Shown here: positions 1 to 13,400 of the stretch, piece by piece | Position numbering within the stretch: the stretch's first letter is position 1 | Layout of the letters: each line of letters starts with the position of its first letter | From: Symbiodinium natans | Taxonomy: Eukaryota > Sar > Dinophyceae > Suessiales > Symbiodiniaceae | Assembly (NCBI GenBank): GCA_905221605.1 | Contig: CAJNDS010002574.1 | Coordinates: 1 to 64,000 of the forward strand | Direction: 5' to 3' | Length of the DNA stretch: 64,000 nt | The notes under the pieces: generated by a model | Database searches by the model: none | What the model was told of the DNA's origin: nothing | What the model saw: the letters and a program-made list of their open reading frames with translations, nothing else | Position numbers and translations under genes: made by a program

Positions 1-560
1 GAGTCGGAAGATCCTAAATCATCATCAAGAATCCCCCAGAAGAAATTTTCCCTATGGAAAATTCCCATATGATAAAACAAAATCATCTTATTCATTCAAA
101 TATCAAAATACAAACCTTCTCAAATAAAAAAAGAATTCCAAAATCAAAACAAACGCCCGCCGCCGAGAGACAATTATATTCAAGACCAAGAAGAAATATG
201 TAAACCTCCGAAAATATTTTATACTTGTAAGATAATAAAAAAAGAGACTCCTAAAAAACACCAATTAGAAAGAAATCATCATGATTAATAGAGATTTATA
301 CTCGACAATACCCGAAAAACATATAGATAAACCCCTTGCATTTCAACATCCAATATCTCGGAAGATTATATGGATCCCTTAAAATTCTAAATCAGAATTC
401 ATATATTACCAATATACGATAAACATGAATCGAACAAAATCATCAATGAAGAAACATCCAATTACTAGACCCTTAGGAAAAGGTGAATTTCTCATCAATT
501 TTAGGAGAATCGAAAGAAAAGTTTTGAAATTATTGAAATTTAACCTCGCATATTTCATCC
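1..560. other. AT-rich block, no gene seen
   Basis: This stretch is visibly far richer in A and T than anything that follows, with many A-runs and almost no CpG, and the change near position 560 is abrupt. I see no reading frame worth reporting, no tRNA-like fold and no recognisable organelle gene. It could be an organelle-derived or foreign insertion, an AT-rich intergenic island, or an assembly join. Confidence 0.6.
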
Positions 561-3500
561 AATTCAACTAATAATACCCCATCTCCATGAAAAGAAGAGG
601 ATCAAAGAACAAATATATGCAAAAGAGATCGCTAGAGCAGATATCTCGCCTGGGTCTGGACAGAACTTGCAACCTTCGATCATGCCAAGTAGAAAGGGCA
701 TACCGGGCATACCAAAGCTCAAAGGGAGCTTTGAAGATGATCAAGTGCAGATGCAACTCCTGAGTGGACAACGACGACAGGGAGTAGGGAAACTCTTTCT
801 GAACATGCAGAACTGGAATTTGTAACTTCGAACAAGAAAATAAAACTGAGAACAAATGTTTCATTTTGCCTTGCGCTGCAACCACGCGCCAAAGGGATTC
901 CTTCGCACGCCGTCGCATCTTTTGACCATGCAAGCCCGGATACGGGCCACATGCAGTCGCACACCCAGTCGCCCCCAGCCGACGACTGTTCAAAGCGACT
1001 GGGATCTGCAAGCTTCGTTTAGTTGGCACATCTAACACCCATTCTGGGGGACTGAGGTGTCCTTGAAATGTTGAAAACGGCCTGCAGCCACGAGGACACA
1101 TCTAGGAAAGTAGGGGCATGCCGCACTAGACGTACATCCAGAGCATTGAGAAGGGCCGTTGCTCAGCAAAGCGGCTCATTTTCTCGCAGTAGTGAGCCCA
1201 GGTCCGCTCCTTCTTGAGAAGACACTGAGACCACTATGAGGCAAACACAAACAGCACGCGGAAAACATATTTTGGTTGCTTTTGGGCACTTCATGGCTAT
1301 GCTTTGTTGCGCCTGGAAGCTGGCGTTGGCGGCCTCCCAGAACCCATGTCCAAGGTAGACCTCGAACAAGAGAGTTCGCACGAGTTCGCAGAGTGGCACA
1401 CAGCACTTCACAGTACTTCACAACACTCACTCTCCCAACCCCCCAAACTCTGCCTGCGACGCGATGACCACACAAAGCTGGACCATGGGCATACTCAAAC
1501 ACCCCAACACCTGCACCCGTTCCATGCTGTCAGCATGCTGTCACCATGCTGGAGGCTTCGCTGAGTGTTTTGCCCGCGCCTTCCCTGCGCAAGCCAGCAG
1601 CAGAAAGTCATCATTGAGAATGCACTTGTCGTCCTCGTCCTCTCTCTCGAGAGTGGGATCCGTTTCCAGAGTCCTCCACCTTCCAGAGTTAAAAGCTACT
1701 AAAAGGTACTAAAAGCTACTAAACGCTACTGGCGGCTGCTGGCCCACGAATGCAAGGGCTTGGTAATGGTTGGTACCCCCTGCCTAAGCTCTCTGAGCTC
1801 AGCCGTCGCTGACTGCTTGGCCAGTCCGCCATCTCTAGCAGCACCGATGATTCTAGCAGCAACCTCACAAAACCAGCCGTTGCATTCATTGATTTAGTGG
1901 CCTTCACGCACGTGCAAGGTGTAACGCACGTCTGCTGAGGTCTCAACCTGATGCGGCATCTGCTCCTGCGACAGGCGACACCGTGGTGCCGAGCATCATG
2001 TGTCCTACTTGTGTTTCCGAGAACAAATGTCGAAACGGTCATATGGCCTTGAACAGCTTCTCCTCGCTGTGTCCTGAAGCCCGGAGCCCAAGGCAACTGC
2101 AGAGGGAGCTTTCTCTGGAAAAATCTTTGGAAAAATCTGGAAAAACTTGAAAAATGGGGGGGGGGGGGCTTTTTTTTTTTTTGTTTTTTTTCTCGAAGGG
2201 CCTTGAGCCTTGGCTCGCAGGGCGACGTCCGGGTAACGGCCCCTCATCAGAAAGAAGTAACCTGGGACAGAGCTGTGTGGAGAGCCATGGAGAGCCAGTG
2301 AGGTGCTCTCCAAACTCTGAGATGTAAGCCATGTAGGGTTTAGGGTTTAGGGTTTAGGGTTTAGGGTGTAGGGTTTCATCACAAGCATAGCTGAGACCGT
2401 CGCAAAGCATTACTCCCCCGTACCTCAGCGAGGCATCATTGGTTCCGAGGCCTTTCTAAGCTCCGATTGGACATTGTCGCCCCCAAAAAAAAACACAGTC
2501 CGGCATGCCCCAAAGCAACGAGTCATATGTACTGCTGGGAAGTTGCAGCATAAACAGGAAAACGCCAGCGAAGAAAACTGGCACAGCAATCCAGATATCC
2601 GCCATGTCTCCAGATGCTAACCTGACCAAGCATTCATGCATGAGCATGCTTTAACGTTTTTCAGGGAGCTTCGTTTGATTCACGCACTGTGTGCCCCAGA
2701 TTGGGCCTCCAAGGGAGCGTGCACAGGTCGTATGCAAAAGCATAGCACAAAACCTGCGAGTCATCACAAGTCGGGGCATGGTCCAAGCCAACGATGCACC
2801 TGCCACCAAGCGGCGCAGAACCCGAGCACACTGTGAGTCCTTCACAAGATTGAGGTGTCCGTCACTTGCGCACGAGCTTGCGCCGTGCGTTGGCAGAAAA
2901 GTACCGTGCAAAGCACTGTGCGGATCAAACTGCGGCTAAATCTTGCAAAGCCAGCTGGTCGTGCCAAAGAGGAAAAGCGGGAAGACATACACCATGTGAA
3001 GCATGCCAATGTACACCTGACTGAAGGTGCGAGAAAGCACACCCCACGGTCTTGTTAACGCTAAGCAAAAAACGGTCATGGGTTCATGTCCCGCCACTTC
3101 TCTCTTTGAGGCCGCTGCAAGTGCCATGATATCTGAGATGATGCTAAGCCTGAGCGCTTGTTTTCTGCCAAGCTTTGTTACAGCTGGACAGCATGACCAA
3201 TGTTGGAGTCGGGTGTACGGCGTATGCTCTTGAAAAGACATGATCATTGATGTCATGGTGCTTGAAGTGAAAGGTGGCAAAGGTAGGGATCGAAGAATGA
3301 CAAAGGGCCACTGTACGTAGGAGTGACTTGGGATCGAAAGGGCTCATGACGCTTGGAGGCTTCCTGCGATGCTGGGCGAGGAAAAGCGGTGGTGGCCGTG
3401 ACAGTGCGATAGGTTGACCCTACCTACCTACCTGCCTACCCTTTTTGACCGCCACAATGGTGAGACTGTTTCAGTGCACTAGCCTCGCTTGCTTCGAAAC

Positions 3501-6500
3501 TCAGGCCGCGTGTTCTGTTGGCGTAGAGTGTTGTCACTGAAGTCTGGAACTCTCAGCGAGGACAGGGAACACCCGCCAGTTGCGCGATGTGAGACGTAGC
3601 TCAGTCCGACTTGGCTTTAGCATTAGAACGTTTTTTATCTCGAAGAGTCCTGTTGGCATGTCCTCGTGCCCAAGAAATTAATTCCTTGCCAGCCCCGTGC
3701 ACGCACAGTTTGATGCCGCACCAGCTCGCCTCTGCACACGCCGTACCACTCTTGGCACGACGAACAGACGATTGCATCGTTTCTTGCCCGTGAACACCTA
3801 GTCATTCAAAGTAAGACCGAGACGTGTGTTTCAGCATAGCTTTCTAGATTCTCAATCCGCAATTCCGCTCGTCATGCTTTTGTCCTGACTCTGCCACACC
3901 CTACATCAGCATAATCCTGTATCCCCGCCAATGTCCATGTCATGGGAAATCTTAGCAAAGCATAAAGCGAAAACGACAAGCATGCGCCCCAGCCTAAATT
4001 TTGGGGTATTTCAAAGTTAACTGCTGGCAATGTTTTGCATTCTTAGTACTTCAACAATACATAATTGACATAACTCAGATAGTTTCAATAATTAAAAATT
4101 CAACTTCTTGGGGAATTATTCAATTCCGCACCCCATCCCAGTGCTTTAAAAAGTGCACTTACGCTACGAGGGAAGGGCAAAATCACGTAGTTCCGGAGCC
4201 TCCACTACATTCCCCCAAAATTTGAGCAGTTTTCTCTTGTTCTGATGCAAATAGCTTAAGATCTGGGGAGTGCCGTGTAACGTGAACCCGTGGCAAGGCT
4301 CGTGGCCCCTCAAACCTCAAATCCGGGTCCCCTTTGCTAAAAAGACCCTATTGACGCTACGTGGGAGGCCGGGGCATCTTTCATTATGTAATGTCGGGGC
4401 CATCGCCTGGGAAGCTTGCGACCAGCATATCTACGAACACGGACTACAGCCTCTCCTATGGTTTTGCTATGAGGGCCTGATGTGTCCCTTCCCAATCAGT
4501 CCCGACCAGTCCTGATCATCCCGAGCATGTCCCGACCCAGACCTCAACCTTCCCAAGCAGAGATCCCCCAGAGGCAAGCAAAGCAACTGTCAAATAGGAG
4601 TCGCATAGAACAGGCCATAATTCGGGCTGCAGCCATTGGAAAAGACGGAGGCGTATTAGCAAACCACGCGTATGAAGTCTCAGCATACTGATTCATGCCA
4701 TGCTGTGTGTCATGCATTTGATGCCATATACTGCGCCTCAACCTATTGCATGCTAGCTGAGAAGTCACACACACACACACACATGGGGCACGGATCAATA
4801 ACCAGACTTGGGCTTCCGAGGGCAGCACCTGTTGGGCTGAAGGAAAAACTGGTGAGTCCAGCTGAGCTTCACCTGGTGAACGCAGCAAGACTCAATTTAC
4901 TCAATAAGACCTCGCTCAATCTCGGAGCTTCTAGGGCACCTCGATCATCCATGACACCGCCACTGCTGCTAGAGTGTTTGGGCCTTCAGTTTGGCAGGCA
5001 CTCGGGACACACTGAAAACACTCAACACACTGACGCCACTGGGGCCCAAGCTGAATGCGAGGACCAATGCCAAAGCATGCAGCTTCCTAAGTTTAGCGTC
5101 CCCGATTGCTGAGGAGGGTTGCGAGTTTTGGCATTTAACGTGGTCAAGGACCCACGTCCACAGGCCCACCACTACAATGACGGTTGCAATCTGGCGAATA
5201 ACTTCAATGTTCCATAGTACATGGTGTTCTTCATGCTTCTACAAGTCTACAACCAGCCGAGTCACTGGAAGCCGCGCAGTTGAGCCAGTGAGCTCATGGC
5301 CATTTGGGCGTCCTTCGTATCTCGTAAGATCAAGAAATATCCAAGGCATAACGACCAACGTGAGGAACCTTCCAGTGTGCCTTACAGAAATCCCCAATAT
5401 CCCAAAACGTGCCCACAATTGGCCCACGATCCCATGACCGTGCAATGTCCGGTTAGGTGACCTGTGTGCTTTCCACGGTTTTTCCCACAGTCCGAAGAGC
5501 TTCACCCTCTCATGCCTCCACGAGGGTGTTGGTGGCCATGGCCAGGAAAAGCATCCGCAGCACCAACCTGGTCACCTGCACTTGTTTTGATGACAGTAGT
5601 GGACAGTATGACTTAGCATGAGAGAGACACTTTTCCGAAGCACGAATCAAAAAGCATTTGCCGAAGCATAAGAACAAAAACACAAAAACCGCAAATTCCG
5701 CATTCCTCTCTGCACATCAGACTCGAACGGCGCACCACACACTTCTGCAAGAAAGCACAACTACAGGGACCCCTGCGCACACCCAAATCCAAATCCTCAT
5801 GGGAATGCGGGGAATGTGAAGACAACAGCCGCTACGCAGCATTGACGAAGGGAAACACGCACACGGAAGGAACAGAATGCTCTCTTTGGGGTGTTCTTCT
5901 GGCCTTTGTCTTCAGCGGTGCATCACCCTCCTGGAGCAAAGGATGCGGATGGCTACAGCATGGATGCCAAAGAAAACGATCAGCGGGAGATAAATGTAAA
6001 CTTCATGTCCTGCTTCAGTGCACCGTTGGTCTTGAGAAGGGGCTCGTCCATAACCTCTTCGAGTCGAGGCAAACGATACTAATGATTAAGGCCCCGTGAT
6101 GCTTTGACGCGCCATGACAGTTGCTGAGCCCACTGAGCCCGCATCCCAAGCGGTTGTGAGCACCTTGATGGCTGCGGCAAGGACTGCCAGAGCCAGAGGA
6201 GGCCGAAACCTCATTTGGCCGCGGATACTTGCGAGCTGCTTTACATGCAAACAAAGTCTCTTCTAAGTATGCTTAGAAGTTCGCTGAGAACTGAGAACCA
6301 GACAGCGGGTCCACATGGTTCTCCAAGAGGAACATGTTGCGGCTCACTCCGGGTTAGCTTGCAGTCCACACTCTGCCAACTACGCTTGCAACTTGGCTGT
6401 TGAGTTGTGAATGTGCCCTTCCATCAGTCCCACTTGCTCGTGAGGAAGGTGTCTTTAGGGTGTACAGGGTGCCGTGGGTTGTTCAAAGATCGCTCCTCAA

Positions 6501-9445
6501 CTGCCTTGATCTGCAACATTGATTTGCACACCTCTGCTTGACACCTGCGAACCATATGGTTGCCTGACTTCCCCCAGCTGCTGCTGGAACCAATCAGCTC
6601 GAGACGCGCTGCGACGCAAGCGAACAAAACCTGTATATTGCTGTCGTCCCGCTGAACTAAGCCAAAGGTCGTACCCTGTCACTCTTTCTTTGCACCTTGA
6701 ACTGAACAGATATGGGTACACCTTAACCTTGACCTTGGCATTTCCACGATTCTTCCTTCACCCGAAATACAACTCTCTCATTCCTTTTGGGTTCAGGGTT
6801 CTTTGATGTTGCGTTGCGATGCAATCCCCCAGTGGACTTCGCTGGACCCTCGCATGAACATTTGCACCCTGAAGAAAGGCCGCAGGCACATTTCACTTGT
6901 TTCCTTGGTGTTTGTTTGAACATCTTGTTTTTGACTCGGCGTTCGAAACGAAATACAGAGCTTTCTCTTGACGTTAACAGGACTTCCGCTACATATCTCA
7001 CGACCCGAGGCTACACAAATCTTCGTCTTGGTCTCACTTCCAAATGAAGCAGGAATATTTGCAGAAGCTCTTGCTCAGCAAGTCATGCTACAAAAGCCTC
7101 TTGTGGGCTCTTCGGGATATGCTCCAGCAGAGCCAACCTACACGCTGCTTTGAGCGTGCGAAAGGGCGAAGATGCGAAAAAAGGTAAAAGAGCAAGAGAA
7201 CACCTGCTCGGCAGCATTGAACTCTCCTCGATTGGCTTGTCAACACATCATTTTGCATCATGAATTGCTGAGATTTCAGTCAACAAATCCGTAATTAATC
7301 CTGAATTAAATGCGACAGGAAATCTTGAAGTTTCACTCTTAGCAAGACATCAGCTTCAAAAGGAAAGTCTGAAATTCCTGTCACCTTGAATATCTTGAAT
7401 AGGAAATGCCTGATTCCCCCCCCCCCCTCCCCCTCGATTTCCTCGAGATTTGGATTGGGAAGGCTTGTGTGGCACCTCCACAAGCCAAAGGAAGGATTGG
7501 GCAATGTGATGTCTTGGGCCCGGGTTGTTGGAAACGGAAGACAAACCTAGGAATCCTCCTCTTGCGCCTAAACAGGTTTCAACAAATACTCAGAATTTTC
7601 AACAAGACTTTGCATCTTCGAAAGGAAGCCCATGATTTTCAAAAATCTAGGGGTCTTCTGATCATTTTCATGGGCATCTCTACAGGTGACCCCCCACGAA
7701 ATGCGCTTTAGAGCCGATCAAATGTGCAAAAGCTGCGCTCTTACACTTTGAGGTGATATGTATAATAATAATAATGCGAATAGGATACTAATAATAATAT
7801 TAATCATAGCAAAAATAATAAATTGCATGTGTGCATCCCCCGACGAGCTACCCCGTTGAGTGGAGTGACTCCCTTACAGAATCTTTCAGATCTTTTCCGT
7901 CATAATTCGGTTTCTGTGAACATTCCCCAAACTCCAAGGTGCAGAAACCCCAATGTTCACGTAACGTTTCGTCATAAAGGCTGCCCACTAAATCTTTCAA
8001 GGATACTTCCAACTTCCTCTACAGTGTTTCCACTTGTATATACTGACTGTGGACGATTGTTTCAGGACTCTTGCTTCCTTTGCCATTGCACCGAATGGAC
8101 AGAATATGTTTCCACTATACATTGTACAATATACATGTGTATGTAATTATATATATATAGATACATGTCCGCACTCTGTGTTCTCGCCCTATCATAAATT
8201 ACCAAGTGGTCGCAAGGAAAGATCAACATTTCTAGGTAGGGGCATGTGGCTACCGAATTGAAATTCCCAAGAGCTGTATTGAAGCTGTATTACAAAGCAA
8301 AGCCTTGTATTATTCTCTGGTGTGTTATATTGTTTTCTTTTGCCTGAACATGAAAAAGACTTCAGTGCTGCTGAGCTTGGGATTTCTGAAAACCCCCAGG
8401 TGCAGTGCAAGAACAGGTGGAGTGCACAGGCACTCCAAGCCTCAATCAGTAGATTTCGTGGCGACAAAGATGTGCCAACTCCTTGCTTCATCGGGCAGCA
8501 ACGAAACAAGGTTATGAAACCAAAAACAGAACTGCGTGCCCTGTCAGCAACCACCGAAGCGCTCAGACGAACGAGACTACTCACCTGGTGCTCGAGCTGC
8601 TTGGGGTTCCGCCTTCTGCAAGTTTTAGTTTTTGCGTCCGGGTGTTCACTTGGGCTTTCTAAGCTGCAATGTCTTGCAGAGCTGGATGTAGCAATTCAGC
8701 CACGTCTCAGGTCCCCGTTCAACGCCGCCTTTTTCTCCAAGGTCCAGGTCTCCCGAGCCCAGTCGTAATCGAGCTTCTGGCTCCTCAGCCACACAAGGAA
8801 TGCGGAGGGCTGAAAGGGGCACCCATTCGGTGGGCAAATTTCGGCGACGCAACGGGGGCCGCCCTCCAAAAACAGCCAGCAGCCAAGGCTCTCGACGCTG
8901 GACTCCAGGGCCGCCTGCAGCTTTCATGTATCAATTCCTCCTCACCATCCCTTCCATGCCCTTCCTCCCTTATCCGCCCTTGTCTCTCGTTTTGTTTTGT
9001 TGTCTGTTCCTTTTTTAATTCTGTTTTTCTTTCTCTCTCTCTCTCACTCATCTCGCTCATCTCGCTCTCTCGCTCTCGCTCGCTCGCGCGCACTCTCTCT
9101 CTCTCTCTCTCTCTCTCTCGCTCCAGGACTGCCACTGATTTGAGTCCTTTGCCGATTCCCAGCTCCATGTTCGTCTTGTGTGCTGTGTCCATCTTGTCGC
9201 TCCACCGAAAATCCGAACTGAGGCTGGGACCTTGTGGAGCTCCACCTTTTCCATGGCTGCGACACAGGCCTGGGCGGCGACCTCCTCGGTGCAAAGCACG
9301 CAATGAGGTCACACGACGTTGCAAGAGTTGTGCCAATCGAGAGAAACGCATTCGCAAGCTGCAAGCAGCTGCAGCTCTCAAGAATTCTGAAGACGCAGCC
9401 CGCCTCTGGCAGATCTCTCAATACCTCCTCGAGGCATCGCAGCAA

Positions 9446-9480
<35 letters not shown>

Positions 9481-9750
9481 CCACACGTGCGCGCTCTCGC
9501 GCGCGCCCGCGCACGCCCTCCCACACCTGCATGCACACCACACGCGCACAGAAAGTGAACACAAAGAAATACAGAGAGCTCGACGTGTGTGATACGCTTT
9601 TCTTGCTCGACCGCAGAATGTCACAGACACGAACGCGTTGCATCGGTCGTCCTTCAGCCGGCTTTCCAGGCAGCCGCTCAGTAGGATTTGGAGCTCTTCT
9701 GGCGGGCCCCACCTCGTGAAAATTTAGCTCTTGAGTGGTGAACAAATCGA
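561..9750. other. Gene-free stretch with small simple repeats
   Basis: I found no frame here that reads like protein over more than a few tens of residues on either strand. It contains a G run (2156-2168) followed by T runs, a short AC run (about 4768-4782), a C run (7416-7427), an AAT-rich patch (about 7757-7825), an AT run (about 8148-8160), and CT/CA microsatellites at 9031-9119 and 9446-9490. The long frames across 8.7-9.7 kb exist because the CT repeats lack stops; they are not evidence of a gene. Untranslated exons or short introns-and-exons cannot be excluded. Confidence 0.5.
2334..2375 (+). repeat. Interstitial telomere-type repeat (TTTAGGG)n
   Basis: Six consecutive 7-base units of the TTTAGGG family, one of them with a T-to-G variant. 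TTTAGGG is the plant-type telomere unit and is also used by dinoflagellates. The array is far from any visible chromosome end, so it is an interstitial copy, as left by double-strand-break repair with telomerase or by past rearrangement. Confidence 0.9.
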
Positions 9751-9779
9751 TAAGGTCTAAGGCACGGGCGTGCTTGGGC

Positions 9780-10472
9780 CCAGATTTGCCTCGATCTGCT
9801 GCAGCCCCTCATCCATAAACTTGACGAAGTCCTCTCGAACGGAGCTTGCGTGGCTCGGGTGGTTGGGAAGGTGGATGGGTCTACAACTGTGAGTCCAAGC
9901 AGGAAGGGACGCTCTCTCTTTCTCCAGGTGGCTGGGGGACATGGCCCTTTCCAGAATGATGCGGCTCTCCTGCGTGCAATCCTGGCTGGTCACTTCGAAG
10001 TAATGTTCCAGCAGTTCCTCGACCGCTTTTGCTGGGACAAGTTCGTAGTGCCTCAGCCACAACGCACTGCTTACATGGACTCGTCCGTGGGGCCCTTGGA
10101 TGCACGGCCACATCGTGCGACCGCGTTGCCACCGGTGGATATGCTCTCGGAAGGCTTCTGACATCTCTTCCCGTGGCTTGCCCGCACAGTAGTCGATGAC
10201 CACCAGTCGCCCCCCAGGCCTTTGCCGATAGAAACAAGAGCACCCATATGGACACAAGTAAGTTCATCACCCTTACTCACCTCAGAAGGCGTGCCACTTT
10301 GCGCAGGATCACCGCCTTGTCCTGCGAGAGTCACGTGATGCGAAAGTGCCCTTTGAAAAAACCCCCTTGAGTGGGAAAGTCAAACAGCCTGCTTCTCCAG
10401 GTACATCAATGTCTCACGCAGCACAGCGACGTCGAAGGCATTCGGCGGGTATCTCAGCTCGTTCTCCTTCGG
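9780..10472 (-). CDS. SAM-dependent methyltransferase, phosphoethanolamine N-methyltransferase-like (partial, spliced)
   Basis: Four exons can be read on the minus strand: 10389-10472 (28 codons, ending FDVAVLRETLMYLEKQ), 10281-10321 (DKAVILRKVARLLR), 10133-10219 (PGGRLVVIDYC onward) and 10051 down to about 9940 (HYELVPAKAVEELLEHYFEV, then an Asp-Cys-Thr). They join in frame as FDV..R-x-T, DK, LRPGGRLVVIDYC, the strand 4 to strand 5 region of class I methyltransferases; the DYC after strand 5 is typical of phosphoethanolamine N-methyltransferases, which make phosphocholine. Introns are 67, 61 and 81 bases; acceptors are all AG|G, donors GC, GTGAGT and GT. A further frame at 9780-9845 (REDFVKFMDEGLQQIEANL) probably belongs to the C-terminus, but I could not fix its splice junction. 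The N-terminal SAM-binding exon (GxGxG motif) was not found, so the gene is incomplete here or lies beyond an unread intron. Substrate is inference. Confidence 0.6.
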
Positions 10473-13400
10473 CTGCTCGTGTCGCAAAAAGCCAGATTTT
10501 CCGATTCAGCGAGTTTGTCAGGCGTCTAGACATTGGGTGTGGGCTGAGCCTGCCAAGCGCGACCGCACTGTCAGGAGAAGTTGGAACTACTGCTGCCAGA
10601 AAGTCTGGACAAAAATGGCAAACCTGGACAAACTCAATAAGCCCCACATAGCCTCACTTTTGTATCCCCGAAGGCCCTGTCCGGCACGCCGGATTCTGGA
10701 GTTAACTCGAAGGTGACGCGCCGGCGCACCTTCTCCGGCACCTACGGTACGAGCTGAGTCGAGGGGTGGCCCAGGGCTGACCGAGGATGGGCCACATGTT
10801 TGATTGAGACTTGTTTGGGGGGTGTGGCTCCAAATCAGAGAGTTTAGGTCGAGCTTGGTGCGCAGGATTTGCAGTTTTCCAGTTGTTCTACCTCAGGTTT
10901 GCAGCAAGCACGGAGCGCGAGCATCTCAACGCTCGTGGTGGCTTCGAAACAGCTTTTGACAAGGGATGAAAATAGCCACAGTAAGTCTTGACGTCAATCA
11001 TCCCTTCGCAGGCAACCCAGTATTGATCCATTAGTGGGCATCTGGAATGCCGAAAGCTCGTCTGCGTGCAGACGCGCCCTTGCCAAAAAAAAGGCTCCGA
11101 ATCCCAGGACCACGTGAACCCCTCGCCTGAGGCATTCTTCCTGCGTTCACGCTGGCCAGCTCGCTACTCCAATTCCTCAAAAGAAAATAGAGAGCCTACT
11201 CAACGACTACTCTGCAAGCGAAAGGCAGGGCGGAGTCGGCGACTCCGCAGTGAATGATGCTCTGCGTAACTGATGTTAATTTACATGTAATGACTGGAAG
11301 GCTCAATTGTCAATACGCCCGAGGCTCACAGCGTGGACGTAGATCCCCGGATTCTGCTGTGTCCTTGCGTGATGCAACAAGAAAAGCCTCAAAACACTAA
11401 AGAAAACCTCCGGGCGTGTGTGTCGGGGGTGCCAGTTTCCCAAACCTCCAAGAATGGCGGTGTCTGTGGCAATGGAGTTGTTGCTGCCAAGATGGATGTG
11501 TGTTCCCCGGAAGTCTCGTCAACACATTTCAGTGTTTGCGTGACAGGGCCGAGAGATTCAAAACGAGCTTACAAGCAACTCCTCTGGAACGGCAGTAAGT
11601 TCTTGAATGCAAGCTTGCACGGCTTTAACGCAAGGTCCCCGCACTGTGGAGCTCCGACATTCGCTCCGAAATAACTTGGAATAACTTGGAATTCCCGTAA
11701 GAGGTCCCCCACCTGTTGAGCAAGAACTGAAGATCTCCTCTAGGCGTTGACAAATGCTGCAGGAAATCAAAGCTCCAATCTCCTCGCAATAGAAAAGGAG
11801 GAGCATGACAAACCCTCCTAGTCCTCAATAAGAATGAAGACAGCTCCTGTTTCTTTTCAGAAACAATGAAGTTCTTCTACCTCTGACTGCGAGCCTATCT
11901 ACTTCTTGATAAATCTGCTCATCGAACCAATGTCATAAGATTTTCGCTGGATACTGGTTGGATCTATTGCAGGAGTAGGTAGCTCTTCTTTCTTGATCGG
12001 AAGTCGCAAAGTCGTCTCTTTCTTAATATGAAACAAGAAACCTCCTTTACTTCGTAGTTGGACACTGCTTGCGATTTGAGTCTCGGAGCGATAGAACAGA
12101 CTCTGAACAGACAGGATGATGGGGAAATTGCTTTGCAAGCGTTCAACACAGGGGGGAACACTGCTTGCGATTGAACATCTCCGCAGAATTTAAAACAGAA
12201 CAAGTGATGGGGACATTGCTCGCAATGTAGCATGCCCAAAGGAATTAAAACGAAGCGGATTAGTGGGATTCATGTCTCGGAAAGCTAAGAACATAAAACT
12301 GAAGCCTTGCCGCTGCTATCGAGCCACCTTGGTTTCTTGACGTAGAGCAGGAAAGAAACGGTTCGATGGCACCAAGTTTTCTGAGTTTCCTTTAGAAGAC
12401 GTGACTTGGTGCTATGGATCCGCCGTGTGTGTTGATTTGTGGCAGGAACTCGGCCGTTCGAGAGCACCAATTTTGAAGACATTCCCTTCAAAGAGTTGTT
12501 GCTATCGATCCGCCTTGTGTTGTTTTCCAGCAGGAAAAAGGCAGCACCACATTGTCTCAGCCAATTCCCTTCAGAAAGAATGGTTTAGTGCGCAAGGAAA
12601 GCTAAAATGCGCAAAAAAGGCAAAGGTGATAACGAAAAAACTAACATACGCAAAAAGGTAGTTACATCCAATTCGTTAACCAACCGAACTCACATAGTAA
12701 CATTCTAAACTTAGGGCACTTAATCTCTAATCTGGCAAAAAGGTAACCCTGATAAATTCACTCTGCCAATCACAAGCCATTTCAAGTCAATAAATACAAT
12801 TAACCCGTCGGTACAACAGAAAGAACACGGCATGCCACTTTCCACGTTTTTTAGGCCCCTCATTGGTTGACTTCTCGTCTGAACCCATTGCGCGCTGAAA
12901 AGGCCATTGGGTTCTGTATGTAAATATGTCCAATTGTGTGGTTTGAGATTAGACGGCCAGTGAATAGTAAGAACATTCTTGCTGATATAAACACTGACCT
13001 GCAGTTGAATGGAATTCGTGAACCGGTTCGTATTTTAAATTGGGGGAGCCAATACCACCACAAACATTATGCTGTAGTTTATATTTATATTCGTGTAACT
13101 CATGAAAAAACCATTTACAGCCACGGTCAGCTCTGGCACATTGATTACGAAAAACCCAACCCGACATATCATAAAATAAATATCCAGCACCTGCCAATAT
13201 CAACTAAGTTGAAGCAAACTGTGAATCACCTTTTGAGCTCTCAGCTAGTTGTCACAACCGAAAATCGCAATAGCCAGAAACTGATTCTGCGAGGGATTAT
13301 TGAAGATAGGGCCCAAATGGGGGTTTACGAATATAGGGCCGCTTTTGATAAGGAGCCCAAATATGGTACCCCTGATTTCGGAAACCCCCAAATCACAAGC

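Noticed and set aside
8669-9745. Frames of 160-307 codons on both strands around the CT repeats
   Set aside because: Stop-free CT/CA repeats extend them. Outside the repeats they have no conserved motif and no consistent splice sites.
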